Below are positions 26,102 through 34,632 of a stretch of 64,000 nt of DNA, piece by piece. This DNA is from Chloroflexaceae bacterium (lineage in GTDB: Bacteria > Chloroflexota > Chloroflexia > Chloroflexales > Chloroflexaceae). A program made the position numbers and the translations under genes. Location of the stretch: NCBI GenBank assembly GCA_025057155.1, contig JANWYD010000003.1, positions 62,001 through 126,000 on the forward strand, read 5' to 3'. The first letter of the stretch is position 1. Each line of letters begins with the position of its first letter. The notes under the pieces are model-generated. The model saw only the letters and a list, made by a program, of their open reading frames with translations. It was not told where the DNA came from and searched no databases.

Positions 26102-27138
26102 CCCTGGCTATTGCCCTGAACAATGTGTGGAAGACCTATCCCGGAGGGCCGTGCGCGGTCGCCGGTGTGACGCTGGAGGTCGCCGCGGGGAGCGTGCTGG
26201 CCCTGCTCGGTCCGAGCGGCTGTGGTAAAACCACGCTCCTGCGCCTGATTGCCGGTCTGGAGCGTCCGGATCAGGGCTTGATTCAGGTGGGCGAGCGTAC
26301 CGTGGCCGGCAACGGGGTCTGGGTCGTGCCGGAGCAGCGGCGGGTGGGGCTGGTCTTTCAGGAGGGGGCATTGTTCCCGCATCTAACGGTTGCGGAAAAC
26401 ATCAGTTTTGCCCTCAACGGCCGGCCTCGCGGGGCGCGCGAGCAGCGCGTCGCCACGTTGCTGGCCCTGGTAGGGCTTGAAGGACTGGCGAGCCGTTATC
26501 CACACCAGCTTTCGGGGGGGCAGCAACAGCGCGTCGCGCTGGCCCGCGCCCTGGCGCCTGAGCCGGCGGTCGTGCTGCTCGATGAGCCGTTTGCCAGCCT
26601 CGACCCCGCCTTACGCGGCGAGTTGCGCGAGGAGGTGATGCAGATCCTGCGCGCGGCGGCCACCACGACCGTTCTGGTCACCCACGACCAGGAGGAGGCC
26701 CTGAGTCTGGCCGATCAGATTGCGCTTATGCTCGACGGCCGCGTGGTGCAACATGCCTCGCCCTTCGTGATCTACGACCGTCCAGCGACACGCGCCGTCG
26801 CCGACTTCATCGGCGCGGCTAACTGGCTGCCCGGGTATGCCGAAGATGGGCGCGTCCGCTGCGCGCTGGGCGTTGTTCCTCTTGCCGCGCCGGCTCAGGG
26901 GCCGGTTGATGTGCTGATCCGGCCCGAACAACTCTGTATGGCGCCGGACCCTGCCGGCGCCTGGCGGGTACGCGAGATGCGCTTCTTTGGTCACGACACC
27001 CTGGTCACGCTGGTCGGCGACACGGGCCTTTTGCTGCGCGCCCGGCGCCTCGGGCAGGCGCATGTTAGCGTTGGAACGGCAGTTCAGCTTCAGGTATGCG
27101 GCGCGGTCAGCGCCTTTCCGCGGGAGCAGAAGCCATGA
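26098..27138 (+). CDS. fbpC: Fe(III) ABC importer ATPase (FbpC type)
   Basis: 346 residues. Walker A GPSGCGKTT, Q-loop FQEGALFPHLTV, signature LSGGQQQR, Walker B VLLDEPFASLDP and the switch His in VTHDQEEA are intact. The C-terminal 110 residues form the regulatory OB-type domain seen in FbpC/PotA (VDVLIRPEQL). It starts within the stop of fbpB and its own stop overlaps the heme monooxygenase start, so permease, ATPase and heme-degrading enzyme are translationally coupled. Confidence 0.93.
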   Translation: MTLAIALNNVWKTYPGGPCAVAGVTLEVAAGSVLALLGPSGCGKTTLLRLIAGLERPDQGLIQVGERTVAGNGVWVVPEQRRVGLVFQEGALFPHLTVAENISFALNGRPRGAREQRVATLLALVGLEGLASRYPHQLSGGQQQRVALARALAPEPAVVLLDEPFASLDPALRGELREEVMQILRAAATTTVLVTHDQEEALSLADQIALMLDGRVVQHASPFVIYDRPATRAVADFIGAANWLPGYAEDGRVRCALGVVPLAAPAQGPVDVLIRPEQLCMAPDPAGAWRVREMRFFGHDTLVTLVGDTGLLLRARRLGQAHVSVGTAVQLQVCGAVSAFPREQKP

Positions 27139-27506
27139 TTACCACTGCCAACCGGATCTACGTCCATCCCGACTACGCCGATCGTTTCGAGGAGACCTTT
27201 CGCACCCGCGCACGGCTGGTTGATCGGATGCCCGGCTTCGTCAGCAACCAGTTGTTGCGCCCGGTCAATCCTGGAGACCCCTACATTGTTCTAACCGTCT
27301 GGGAGAGCCGCGCGCATTTTGAGGCCTGGGTCGGCTCCGAGGCCTTTCGCCAGGGCCATGCCCGCTCGGGGACGCTGCCGAAGGAAGCGTTTACGGCCCC
27401 CAACCGGCTCGAACTCCACGAGATCATTCTCGACACCACGCGCCCGGATCTTGTGCCAGAGCCGCGCGGTGTGCCGTTTCAACCTCACGCGGAAGGAGAG
27501 CGCTGA
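27135..27506 (+). CDS. IsdG/MhuD-type heme-degrading monooxygenase
   Basis: 123 residues, ABM-fold (antibiotic biosynthesis monooxygenase). Asn6, Trp65 and His75 line up with the Asn-Trp-His set of IsdG and MhuD that bind and ruffle heme for oxygenolytic opening (by-eye alignment: ANRIYVHP, HFEAW, FRQGH). Together with hmuVTU upstream this gives a route from imported heme to free iron in the cytoplasm. It overlaps fbpC by 4 bp and the next small gene by 1 bp. ABM proteins also include non-heme enzymes, but the context favours heme. Confidence 0.85.
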   Translation: MITTANRIYVHPDYADRFEETFRTRARLVDRMPGFVSNQLLRPVNPGDPYIVLTVWESRAHFEAWVGSEAFRQGHARSGTLPKEAFTAPNRLELHEIILDTTRPDLVPEPRGVPFQPHAEGER

Positions 27507-27913
27507 TGTGCCAGCACATTACCATCCTGGCCGCCGATGACGCGGCTCATCGGATCGCCCAGTGCGAACACGGGACTATTCATCTCTTCTGGGTGCGGGC
27601 GAACATCTTTCTGATCCCCGAAGACCTGCTCAACCTGCTGGCGCTCCTTCAGAGCTGGAAGCCCAACCAGCCCTATGCCGAAAGTGAAGGCTTTGCCGTG
27701 CGCCGTATGGCGGGAGGATACATGCAACTCTGGTGCGCCTGCGCCGGTCTGTTGCTTACCGAACACGAACTGATGCAACTCCGAGATTTGCTCTGGCGAG
27801 CGGCAGGAAAGCTCCAGCTCCTCAACACTGCGCCGCGGCGCTCAACCCGTCACTGGCTCGATGACTATCTGGTGATGACAGGGGTGGCCGAACACGCTAA
27901 TGCCCGGAATTAG
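27506..27913 (+). CDS. Small protein X3 of the heme island (family of three)
   Basis: 135 residues from the ATG at 27506, sharing one base with the previous stop and preceded by GGAAGGAGAG. HRIAQCEHGTIHLFWV, then LLNLLALLQSW, then MQLWCACAGLLLTEHELMQLRDLLW repeats the plan of X1 and X2: a beta stretch ending G-T-I-H-L, a helix, a second beta stretch, a helix. It has cysteines near residues 2, 20, 76 and 78. Function is unknown; direct coupling to a heme monooxygenase suggests heme or biliverdin handling. Confidence 0.75.
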   Translation: MCQHITILAADDAAHRIAQCEHGTIHLFWVRANIFLIPEDLLNLLALLQSWKPNQPYAESEGFAVRRMAGGYMQLWCACAGLLLTEHELMQLRDLLWRAAGKLQLLNTAPRRSTRHWLDDYLVMTGVAEHANARN

Positions 27914-28004
27914 AGACAGAAACGTTGACGCAACGCATATCCGCCCCTGCGCTTCCGCGCCAGTGCATCGGCTTCGATGGCGTGCTCGTCATGGATGAGA
28001 AGCT

Positions 28005-28985
28005 ATGGAACAACCAGCAAAGGCTTCGGTCTTCCCCGCTACGGATCGCTCCTCCTGGCAGGCGTTGCTGCTGAGTAGCGGGGTCCTGATCGTCTTGATC
28101 GTGGGTAGCCTGATGTTTGGCCCGGTGGCATTAACCCCCGGCCAGGTCGTGACGGGGCTGTTCGCTCCGGCGGCCGATCCGCCGGCTGCGGCCATTGTGC
28201 GCAACCTGCGCCTGCCGCGAGTGCTGCTGGCGGTAAGCGCCGGGGCGCTGCTGGGCGTCGCGGCCTTGCTGCTGGGGCGCCTGAGCGGCGCGCAGGCGCG
28301 CGATCCCGGCTGGAGCGGGGTGCTGGCGCTCGGCGCCCTTGCCGCGGTCATTCTGCTCGTGGCGGCGCCCGCGAGCGCGGGCTGGGCGCTGGCTCTGGCC
28401 GTCGGCGCTGGCTGCGGGTTGGGCGTGGCGGCGCTGGTGAGCGCCCATCGCCGCTGGCCACTCGCGCCACGCCGCGTCATGGCCCTTGGATTGGCGCTGG
28501 CCATCGTGGCACCGGCAGTTGCCTTCATCTTGCTGATCCGCGACGTGCGCCTGGCGACCTGGGTGCGCTGGTGTCTGGGCAGTCTGGAACAGCGTGACTG
28601 GGCCACCTGGCAGCAGGTCTGGCCAGTGACCCTCCTGGCGCTCATAGCGCTGGCGGTATGCCATATGCGTCCCCGGATGCCGATCGCGCTGGGAATCGCC
28701 GCAACGCTTGCCGCCACGTCGGCAACCCTGGCAACGGGGGCCATCGGCCTGATTGGCTGGTTAGCCGGGCGACGGGCCAGCCTGCTGAGCCTCAGCAGCG
28801 GCTGGCAGCTGGTTCTGGCGGCGATCATCGGGGCCACCTTTTTGCTCGGCGCCGATCTGATCGCCCGCGGCCTCACAGCGCTGCTTCCCTCGCTGGGACT
28901 GATCAGCGAGGCGCCGGTTGGCGCGTTCCTCGTTGTGGCCAGTCTGATGGTCGGAGCAGCGACGTTCAGGAGGCGCCGCGCATAG
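28005..28985 (+). CDS. FecCD-like permease, divergent orphan
   Basis: 326 residues and about eight to nine membrane segments. RNLRLPRVLLAVSAGALLGVAALLLG is the FecCD signature, and the C-terminal ISEAPVGAFLVVASLMVGA fits. The next part of the signature, normally Q-x-x-x-x-N-P-L-A-x-P, is replaced by RLSGAQARDPGWSG. No cognate binding protein or ATPase sits beside it, so it may work with HmuT/HmuV, act as a second subunit, or be decaying. It starts 91 bp after X3, with no strong ribosome site. Confidence 0.75.
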   Translation: MEQPAKASVFPATDRSSWQALLLSSGVLIVLIVGSLMFGPVALTPGQVVTGLFAPAADPPAAAIVRNLRLPRVLLAVSAGALLGVAALLLGRLSGAQARDPGWSGVLALGALAAVILLVAAPASAGWALALAVGAGCGLGVAALVSAHRRWPLAPRRVMALGLALAIVAPAVAFILLIRDVRLATWVRWCLGSLEQRDWATWQQVWPVTLLALIALAVCHMRPRMPIALGIAATLAATSATLATGAIGLIGWLAGRRASLLSLSSGWQLVLAAIIGATFLLGADLIARGLTALLPSLGLISEAPVGAFLVVASLMVGAATFRRRRA

Positions 28986-29058
28986 ACCCGGGATTGGGAG
29001 GGTCTGGCGGGAGGACGCAGCGCTCCCGAGAAAACCGTATGCAAGCAAAGGAGGCGTG

Positions 29059-29796
29059 ATGAGCTTCCGCACGGTCCGCACGACACCCCTGCGCATTATG
29101 GATGACGCCCATACCGGCGATCACAACCTGACTCCCGCCGAGCGGGCGTATCTGGAAGTGATCGCCTATCTGGAAGCCCGTCGTGAGCCGGTCCTTTCGG
29201 TCTCGATCGCTCGCTGGTTGAAGGTGCGGCCACCCACCGTCACCCATATGCTGCAGCGGCTTGAGCAAAAAGGTTTGATCCGGCGTGACGGCGGGCACAG
29301 CATCGCCCTGACCTCCGAGGGTGCGGCTATCGCGGAGCGCATTATCCGCCGTCATCGCCTGCTGGAATGTTTTCTCCACGACGTCGTGGGCGTGCCCTGG
29401 CACGAAGTGCACCGTGAGGCCACCCTGCTCGAACCCGTCCTGTCGTCGGTGTTGGAAGCGCGGATCACCGAACTGGTTGGGCAAGCCACCGTCTCGCCGC
29501 ACGGCAACCCTATTCCGGGCCGCGGAACGCCGCCGCCCGATGATCTGCCGCTGGTCGTCGCGCCGGTAGGCGACTGGTTCGTGATCACCCGGATTGACGA
29601 GGAGGCGGGTGAGGACAGTTGCACGCTCCAGTTCCTCTGGACTCACGGCCTGGTGCCCGGCACGCCCCTGGTGCGCATGCACGATGCCCCCGGCAGCGTG
29701 CGCATCCAGCGCGCCGGGCGGCGAGTGATCCTTTCGCGCCGGGTGGCGGGCTTTCTCTGGGGCGTCGTTAGAAATTCAGGCAAGAGTAACGTATGA
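29059..29796 (+). CDS. DtxR-family metalloregulator with altered primary metal site
   Basis: 245 residues from the ATG at 29059 (AAAGGAGGCGTG upstream). Residues 24-85 form the winged helix (SVSIARWLKVRPPTVTHMLQ), 86-150 the dimerisation and metal domain, and about 205-240 a FeoA/SH3-like tail. By eye, ancillary-site ligands are kept (His99, Glu103, His118 for DtxR His79, Glu83, His98), but primary-site Met10, Cys102 and His106 are Ala30, Thr122 and Pro126; only Glu125 remains. It is the best candidate for the repressor that reads the TTAGTATATRCTAA boxes. The stop overlaps the next gene (ATGA). Confidence 0.88.
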   Translation: MSFRTVRTTPLRIMDDAHTGDHNLTPAERAYLEVIAYLEARREPVLSVSIARWLKVRPPTVTHMLQRLEQKGLIRRDGGHSIALTSEGAAIAERIIRRHRLLECFLHDVVGVPWHEVHREATLLEPVLSSVLEARITELVGQATVSPHGNPIPGRGTPPPDDLPLVVAPVGDWFVITRIDEEAGEDSCTLQFLWTHGLVPGTPLVRMHDAPGSVRIQRAGRRVILSRRVAGFLWGVVRNSGKSNV

Positions 29797-30734
29797 TACA
29801 GCCTGCCTCTGATCCGTTCGGCGTCGTCGCCGCCGCTGCGACTGAGCATATGAACCGGGACCACGCCGACGCGGTACTGGCCTATGCGCGTGGTCTGGCC
29901 GGGCTGGAGTGGGCAGAGACGGCCCGCATCAGCGCGATTACCGCTGAAGGTCTAGAACTGCACGTCGAGGGTCATGGTCAGACCGCTATCGCTCGCATCC
30001 TCTTTGACGCGCCCCTGACCGATCCGGATCACCTCCGCCCGACGTTGATCGCCCTGGTGCAGCGCGCCCGCAGAGTTGTCTCAGAGGCGGATCTGCATCA
30101 GGCGCCTCCGCCTCAGCGTGATCCAGACCTGGCCCGGCGCCTCTTCAACGTGATTGCCACCCGGAGGAGTTTCAGACTGGAAGATCTGTCGCCGGAGCCT
30201 GTCGAATCTCATCTAGTCACCCAGATGCTTGAAGCCGCCAACTGGGCCCCAAGCCACGGTCGGACAGAGCCCTGGCGCTTCGTGGTTTACACCGGTACGG
30301 CGCGCCGGATCATTGGCGATGCTTTTGCGGTCGCCTATCGGCAATTGCACCCGGATCAGCCCGCCGGAAGCCCCGGTGAGCAGGCTCGGCGGGAACGGGT
30401 CTGGCAGGCGCCAGTCTGGATCGCGCTGGGAATGCGGCCCGATCCGAAGATGCCAGAGTGGGAAGAGCTGATCGCCTTCGGCTGTGCAGTGCATAACATG
30501 CACCTGATGGCCAGCGCGCTGGGGTTGGCTGGAAAATGGTCGAGCGCGGCATGGGCGCTCCATCAGCACGTTGCCGAAGTTGTCGGGTTCGGGCCGGAGA
30601 CCCGACTGTACGGCTTCTTCTATGTCGGGCGACCGGCTGTGCCCTGGCCTGAAGGGCGCCGCCGGTCAATCGTCGCAAAGGTGCGCTGGATACACGAGGA
30701 CGGTAATGGGATCCCATCGGGTTATAGCGGATGA
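29793..30734 (+). CDS. DUF2470 (HugZ-type) domain fused to a nitroreductase
   Basis: 313 residues. Residues about 10-95 are a DUF2470 domain (EHMNRDHADAVLAYARGL), known as the C-terminal part of HugZ/HutZ heme-utilisation proteins. Residues about 110-300 are an FMN nitroreductase (VIATRRSFRLEDLSPEPV, LEAANWAPSHGRTEPWRFVV, NMHLMASALGL). The order is unusual: the heme-associated domain leads and the flavin domain follows. It starts within the stop of the DtxR-family gene, so the two are coupled. A flavin-dependent reductase of heme, ferric chelates or a heme breakdown product is a reasonable guess. Confidence 0.85.
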   Translation: MIQPASDPFGVVAAAATEHMNRDHADAVLAYARGLAGLEWAETARISAITAEGLELHVEGHGQTAIARILFDAPLTDPDHLRPTLIALVQRARRVVSEADLHQAPPPQRDPDLARRLFNVIATRRSFRLEDLSPEPVESHLVTQMLEAANWAPSHGRTEPWRFVVYTGTARRIIGDAFAVAYRQLHPDQPAGSPGEQARRERVWQAPVWIALGMRPDPKMPEWEELIAFGCAVHNMHLMASALGLAGKWSSAAWALHQHVAEVVGFGPETRLYGFFYVGRPAVPWPEGRRRSIVAKVRWIHEDGNGIPSGYSG

Positions 30735-31422
30735 TGTGCAGGCGACGATCGCCGAATGCCCATTTTGCGCCGGGTTGGAGCAGGCAGTTTTGTGTGATTT
30801 AGCTGGCACGGCTTCTATCCGCGAGGTTGACGCTCAGCGCTTTATCTTCCATGAACACGAACCGGCAACGACGTTCTACATCCTTATGCACGGGCAGGCG
30901 CTCTTGAGCAAGCTGGCCGATACCGGTCAGCAGGTCATCATCCGCGCCGTAAAACCTCTGGATGCGATCGGGGTTATCGCCAGCCTGTCGCAAACCGTGT
31001 ATCCTCTTTCGGCGCGGGCTATTCTGCCCTGTACCTTGCTGGCGTGGGATCATTCTACGCTCACAGGATTGATGGATCGGCACCCTGTTCTGGCGCTACG
31101 CGCCTTGCGCTTACTGGCCGGGCGCTTCGCCGATCTGCAACATCAGTATCTGGAACTGGCCACCCAGCGCGTCGAGCGCCGCATAGCCCATACGTTACTG
31201 CGCCTGATGCAGCAGGTCGGGCAGCCAGTGACTGCCGGAACACTGGTTGACCTGCCCCTGTCGCGGCAGCAGCTTGCCGAAATGAGCGGCACGACATTAT
31301 ATACGGCGAGCCGGGTGTTGAGTCGCTGGGCGCAGCAAGGCATCGTTGTCTCCGCCCGTGAACAGGTCATTATTTGCGACCCGCACCGAATGATGCAGAT
31401 CGCCGATAGTCCTCCAGCGTAG
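30706..31422 (+). CDS. Crp/Fnr-family transcription regulator
   Basis: 238 residues from the ATG at 30706, overlapping the previous gene by 29 bp. The cyclic-nucleotide-type beta barrel (FIFHEHEPATTFYILMHGQALL) covers about 30-140 and the Crp helix-turn-helix (LSRQQLAEMSGTTLYTASRVLSRW) about 185-215. An N-terminal Cys pair (ECPFCAGL) is present, but not the four-Cys set of a classic FNR cluster. It could sense heme, NO or redox state, and may control the neighbouring methyltransferase/cupin/ABC unit. Its target is unknown. Confidence 0.88.
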   Translation: MGSHRVIADDVQATIAECPFCAGLEQAVLCDLAGTASIREVDAQRFIFHEHEPATTFYILMHGQALLSKLADTGQQVIIRAVKPLDAIGVIASLSQTVYPLSARAILPCTLLAWDHSTLTGLMDRHPVLALRALRLLAGRFADLQHQYLELATQRVERRIAHTLLRLMQQVGQPVTAGTLVDLPLSRQQLAEMSGTTLYTASRVLSRWAQQGIVVSAREQVIICDPHRMMQIADSPPA

Positions 31423-31771
31423 TTCTGGGCAAAACATAGATATTTTGCCGCAGGTTTATATGATCCTGTGGTCTGGTTCAGGTTTTCCAATTTATTATAC
31501 TAGAAAATGGGCATTCCTGCTGTTAGCGGGAGACGATCTCTGCGTTCGTCGTCGTTTTATTCATAAAAAGCGGCGCTTCTTTGCTTGCTTAGGATGGAAT
31601 AGTGCTGTTTGAGCGGTAATATTCCTGTCTTTGCGCTAACGCAAAGACAGGATTTCAGCGAGGCGCTATGCTGTTGGCGTACCTGTAGGCTGTCCGAAAT
31701 GATCACGCGCAGTACTGACAGCCTCGATACAGTCCTTTGATTATACGCGTCTCGTCTGAAAGGAGAACGAG
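31423..31771. other. AT-rich intergenic region after the iron island
   Basis: About 350 bp, clearly richer in A/T than its surroundings. It contains the hairpin at 31624-31651 and ends with a strong ribosome site (AAAGGAGAACGAG) for the next gene. I could not place a convincing promoter. Confidence 0.5.
31624..31651. terminator. Perfect 12-bp hairpin
   Basis: CCTGTCTTTGCG, loop CTAA, CGCAAAGACAGG. It is the strongest hairpin in the gap between the Crp-family gene and the methyltransferase and probably ends the iron-island transcript; the T-run is poor (ATTTC). Confidence 0.6.
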
Positions 31772-32605
31772 ATGGCCTCTCAGACTGAAGAGTATGTGCC
31801 CGGCGCCGGTCTGGATATGGCCAGGATGCCGGGTCACTGGCTTCTGGCTCGCATGGGCAAGCGGGTGTTGCGCCCTGGCGGGCTGGAGTTGACCCGGCGG
31901 ATGCTTGACGCTCTGGCGCTCAACGCGCGTGATCACGTAGTTGAATTCGCCCCCGGATTAGGGGTAACGGCGCGGATGGCCCTCCAGGCGCGACCGGCGT
32001 CGTATCTCGGCATCGAGCGTGAAGAAGCTGCTGCCGCCAGGGTGCGCACATTCTTAGATTATCCGAACTACCGTTGCCTCGTAGGCTCGGCCGAGGAGAC
32101 GGGGCTTGAGGAGGCCTCAGCGACCGTTGTATACGGCGAGGCTATGCTCACGATGTATACACCCGGCCAGAAGGCGCGCATTGTGCGCGAGGCCTATCGC
32201 ATCCTGAAACCCGGCGGGCGCTATGGCATCCACGAACTGGGACTGACCCCTGATTCCCTGGACGAAGCGGTGAAAGAAGCGGTGTTGCGCGATCTTTCGG
32301 CGGCCATTCACGTCGGCGCCCGCCCGCTGACTGCTTCAGAATGGCGGGCCGTCCTAGAAGCCGAGGGCTTCCAGGTCCGTGAAACGTTCACTGCTCCGAT
32401 GCATCTGCTCGAACCCGGACGCCTTATCCAGGATGAGGGCCTGGGACGAGCCCTGCGCATCGTCTTTAATATCCTGCGGACCCCGCCTGCTCGCAAGCGC
32501 GTGCTGGCAATGCGCCGGGTGTTTCGCACCCATCAGGCCCATCTGACGGCGATTGCGCTGATTGCCGTGAAACCGGTGATCGAGAGCGCTGACCGGCATG
32601 CCTGA
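31772..32605 (+). CDS. SAM-dependent methyltransferase (class I)
   Basis: 277 residues, ATG at 31772. Motif I is VVEFAPGLGVTARMAL (about residues 54-69), the acidic strand end is YLGIEREE, and the later motif is EAYRILKPGGRYGIHELGL. The C-terminal 90 residues contain a basic stretch and may select substrate. No membrane or signal sequence is evident. A strong ribosome site suggests high translation. It is followed 91 bp later by a cupin gene and then an ABC importer. The methyl acceptor is unknown. Confidence 0.85.
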   Translation: MASQTEEYVPGAGLDMARMPGHWLLARMGKRVLRPGGLELTRRMLDALALNARDHVVEFAPGLGVTARMALQARPASYLGIEREEAAAARVRTFLDYPNYRCLVGSAEETGLEEASATVVYGEAMLTMYTPGQKARIVREAYRILKPGGRYGIHELGLTPDSLDEAVKEAVLRDLSAAIHVGARPLTASEWRAVLEAEGFQVRETFTAPMHLLEPGRLIQDEGLGRALRIVFNILRTPPARKRVLAMRRVFRTHQAHLTAIALIAVKPVIESADRHA

Positions 32606-32696
32606 TCTACTGAGGACGCCAGGCCCCGTGGCTCGCGGCGCTCGTGTCGCCATTGTTGCGGATCAACCTTTTCGAGAAACGCGCTAAGGAGGAAGT

Positions 32697-33032
32697 ATGA
32701 CCGCGACCGTGTTTCTTGATCTCGCATCAGAGACGACCATTCCTGAGGATGGCACGCTCAGCCGCACCCTCTATCAGGATCACGGCTTGAAAGTGGTGCT
32801 GTTCGGCTTCGCGGCAGGCCAGGAGCTGTCGGAACACACCGCGGCGGCGCCGGCAATCCTGCACTTTATCCAGGGCGAGGCGCGGGTGACGCTGGGAACC
32901 GAGGTGATCACGGCGCAACCCAACACCTGGGTGCATATGCCGGCCCATCTGCCTCATAGCATTAGCGCAAGCACGCCGGTGATCATGCTGCTGCTTCTAC
33001 TGAAAGGTGCAACGGCGATCCAGGCTACATAG
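32697..33032 (+). CDS. Small cupin-domain protein
   Basis: 111 residues, ATG behind AAGGAGGAAGT. A single cupin barrel: GQELSEHTAAAPAILHFIQGEARVTLG and WVHMPAHLPHSI. The metal-binding set is incomplete compared with the usual two-His/Glu pattern (one His in the first motif, His residues in the second). It may bind a small molecule or metal. The gene ends 9 bp before the ABC permease start, so it is part of that operon. Confidence 0.85.
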   Translation: MTATVFLDLASETTIPEDGTLSRTLYQDHGLKVVLFGFAAGQELSEHTAAAPAILHFIQGEARVTLGTEVITAQPNTWVHMPAHLPHSISASTPVIMLLLLLKGATAIQAT

Positions 33033-33041
33033 GAGGCGTGG

Positions 33042-33854
33042 ATGCGAGGGTCATCGCTGGTTCCGTGGGTGGGCTTGTCTGGATTGCTGCTGGTGCTGCT
33101 TGCCTGGCATGCAGGTGCGCTGGTCAGTCACCCCCTGGTGATGCCTTCACCATTGGCTACCTTTACGGCGCTCGGCCGACTCTGGGCCAGCGGCGCCGTG
33201 GCAACAGCGGTTGTCCACACGCTCGCCCATGCCCTTGGCGGGTTTGCACTGGCGTTGCTTCTGGGCGTGACGCTAGGGTTGCTTGCTGGCGTGCAACCGG
33301 TGGTGCGCGCTCTGGTACACCCTGTAGTTGGGGTTGTACAGGGTGTTCCTCCGATTGCCTGGATTGTCCTGGCTCTACTCTGGTTCGGAACTGGTGAACG
33401 CACGGCTACCTTTACCGTGATGGCAGCTACCCTCCCGCTGCTGATAATCACTACTATCGGCGGTGTTCATCATACCGATCCGCTGCTCATCCAGATGGCG
33501 CGCAGCTATAACGCGCCAGCATCTCTGGTCTTGCGTGACATCTACCTGCCTCATCTCGCGGCTTACCTCTTCCCGACGATAGTCGTAGGCTTAGGCCAAT
33601 CATGGAAGATTGCTCTGATGGCTGAACTGCTGTCTGGTGCGCGCGGGATCGGCGAACATCTGGGTGTCGCGCGGGTCAATCTTGATACGGCGGCGGTATT
33701 TGCCTGGATCGTCATCGTTCTTAGCCTGATGTTTCTGGTCGAGTATCTGATCGTTTTTCCGTTACAGCGCTGGATTGAGCCCTGGCGTCATCGGGGAGAT
33801 CGTCAGCCTGAACTGTCCTCGCGAGCCGATGTGCGGATTAAGCCGACAGGATAA
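33042..33854 (+). CDS. NitT/TauT-type ABC importer permease
   Basis: 270 residues, about six membrane segments, ATG behind AGGAGGCGTGG. It is of the SsuC/TauC type: VQGVPPIAWIVLALLWFGTGE and the coupling loop MARSYNAPASLVLRDIYLPHL. It is complete. It works with the ATPase and Tat-type lipoprotein that follow. Substrates of this family include sulfonates, nitrate, cyanate, thiamine precursors and some metal chelates; nothing here decides. Confidence 0.9.
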   Translation: MRGSSLVPWVGLSGLLLVLLAWHAGALVSHPLVMPSPLATFTALGRLWASGAVATAVVHTLAHALGGFALALLLGVTLGLLAGVQPVVRALVHPVVGVVQGVPPIAWIVLALLWFGTGERTATFTVMAATLPLLIITTIGGVHHTDPLLIQMARSYNAPASLVLRDIYLPHLAAYLFPTIVVGLGQSWKIALMAELLSGARGIGEHLGVARVNLDTAAVFAWIVIVLSLMFLVEYLIVFPLQRWIEPWRHRGDRQPELSSRADVRIKPTG

Positions 33855-33858
33855 ACCG

Positions 33859-34632
33859 ATGCTTCGGTTGACTGACATCTCCCACCATTACGGGCAAACG
33901 CCGGTGCTTGACCGCGTTAGTCTGGAATTGCCGAAAGGGCGGGTGATCTGTCTGGTCGGACCATCGGGTTGTGGCAAGACCACGCTGCTCCACATCGCCG
34001 CTGGACTTTTCCCGCCCAGCGGAGGTGAGGTAACGAACCACTTTCGGCGCATAGCGGTGGTGTTCCAGGAACCGCGCCTGCTACCGTGGCGAAACACCCG
34101 CGACAATATTGCTTTCGGGCTCAAGGCGCACGGAGTGGTGCGCGCCGAACGGCGCGGCATTGCCGAACGTCTTGGTGCGCGGCTTGGCCTTGACGAAGCA
34201 CTGGATCGTTACCCCCATCAACTGAGTGGCGGTATGCGCCAGCGTGCGGCTCTTGGACGGGCTCTCGCCGTAGAACCGGAGCTTCTGCTGCTCGACGAAC
34301 CCTTTAGCGCGCTGGATGTGGGGCTGCGCCGAGATCTTCAGAATCTCTTCCTCGAACTCATTGCCGAACGGGGCCTGGCTGCCCTCTTTGTTACCCACGA
34401 TTTGACCGAGGCCGTGCGAATTGGTGATGAAGTGATGGTCTTAACCCCCGCGCCGGGTCGAGTGGTTGAACACTGGCAGCAGTCGCGTTCCGCTCCTCAG
34501 CGCGATCCTGTGTATGTGTATGAGACGGTCGCTCACCTTTTACGGGTGCCTGCGGTCGCGGATGCTTTTCACGTTGCCGCAAGAGGTGAGCGCGTGTTTA
34601 TTCCAAGGAGGCCCTATGCTGAGCCGTCGTGA
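33859..34632 (+). CDS. NitT/TauT-type ABC importer ATPase
   Basis: 257 residues from the ATG at 33859, 5 bp after the permease stop. Walker A GPSGCGKTT, Q-loop FQEPRLLPWRNT, signature LSGGMRQR, Walker B LLLLDEPFSALDV and switch VTHDLTEA are intact, which is the SsuB/TauB pattern. Its last codons overlap the start of the binding-protein gene by 17 bp. Confidence 0.92.
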   Translation: MLRLTDISHHYGQTPVLDRVSLELPKGRVICLVGPSGCGKTTLLHIAAGLFPPSGGEVTNHFRRIAVVFQEPRLLPWRNTRDNIAFGLKAHGVVRAERRGIAERLGARLGLDEALDRYPHQLSGGMRQRAALGRALAVEPELLLLDEPFSALDVGLRRDLQNLFLELIAERGLAALFVTHDLTEAVRIGDEVMVLTPAPGRVVEHWQQSRSAPQRDPVYVYETVAHLLRVPAVADAFHVAARGERVFIPRRPYAEPS

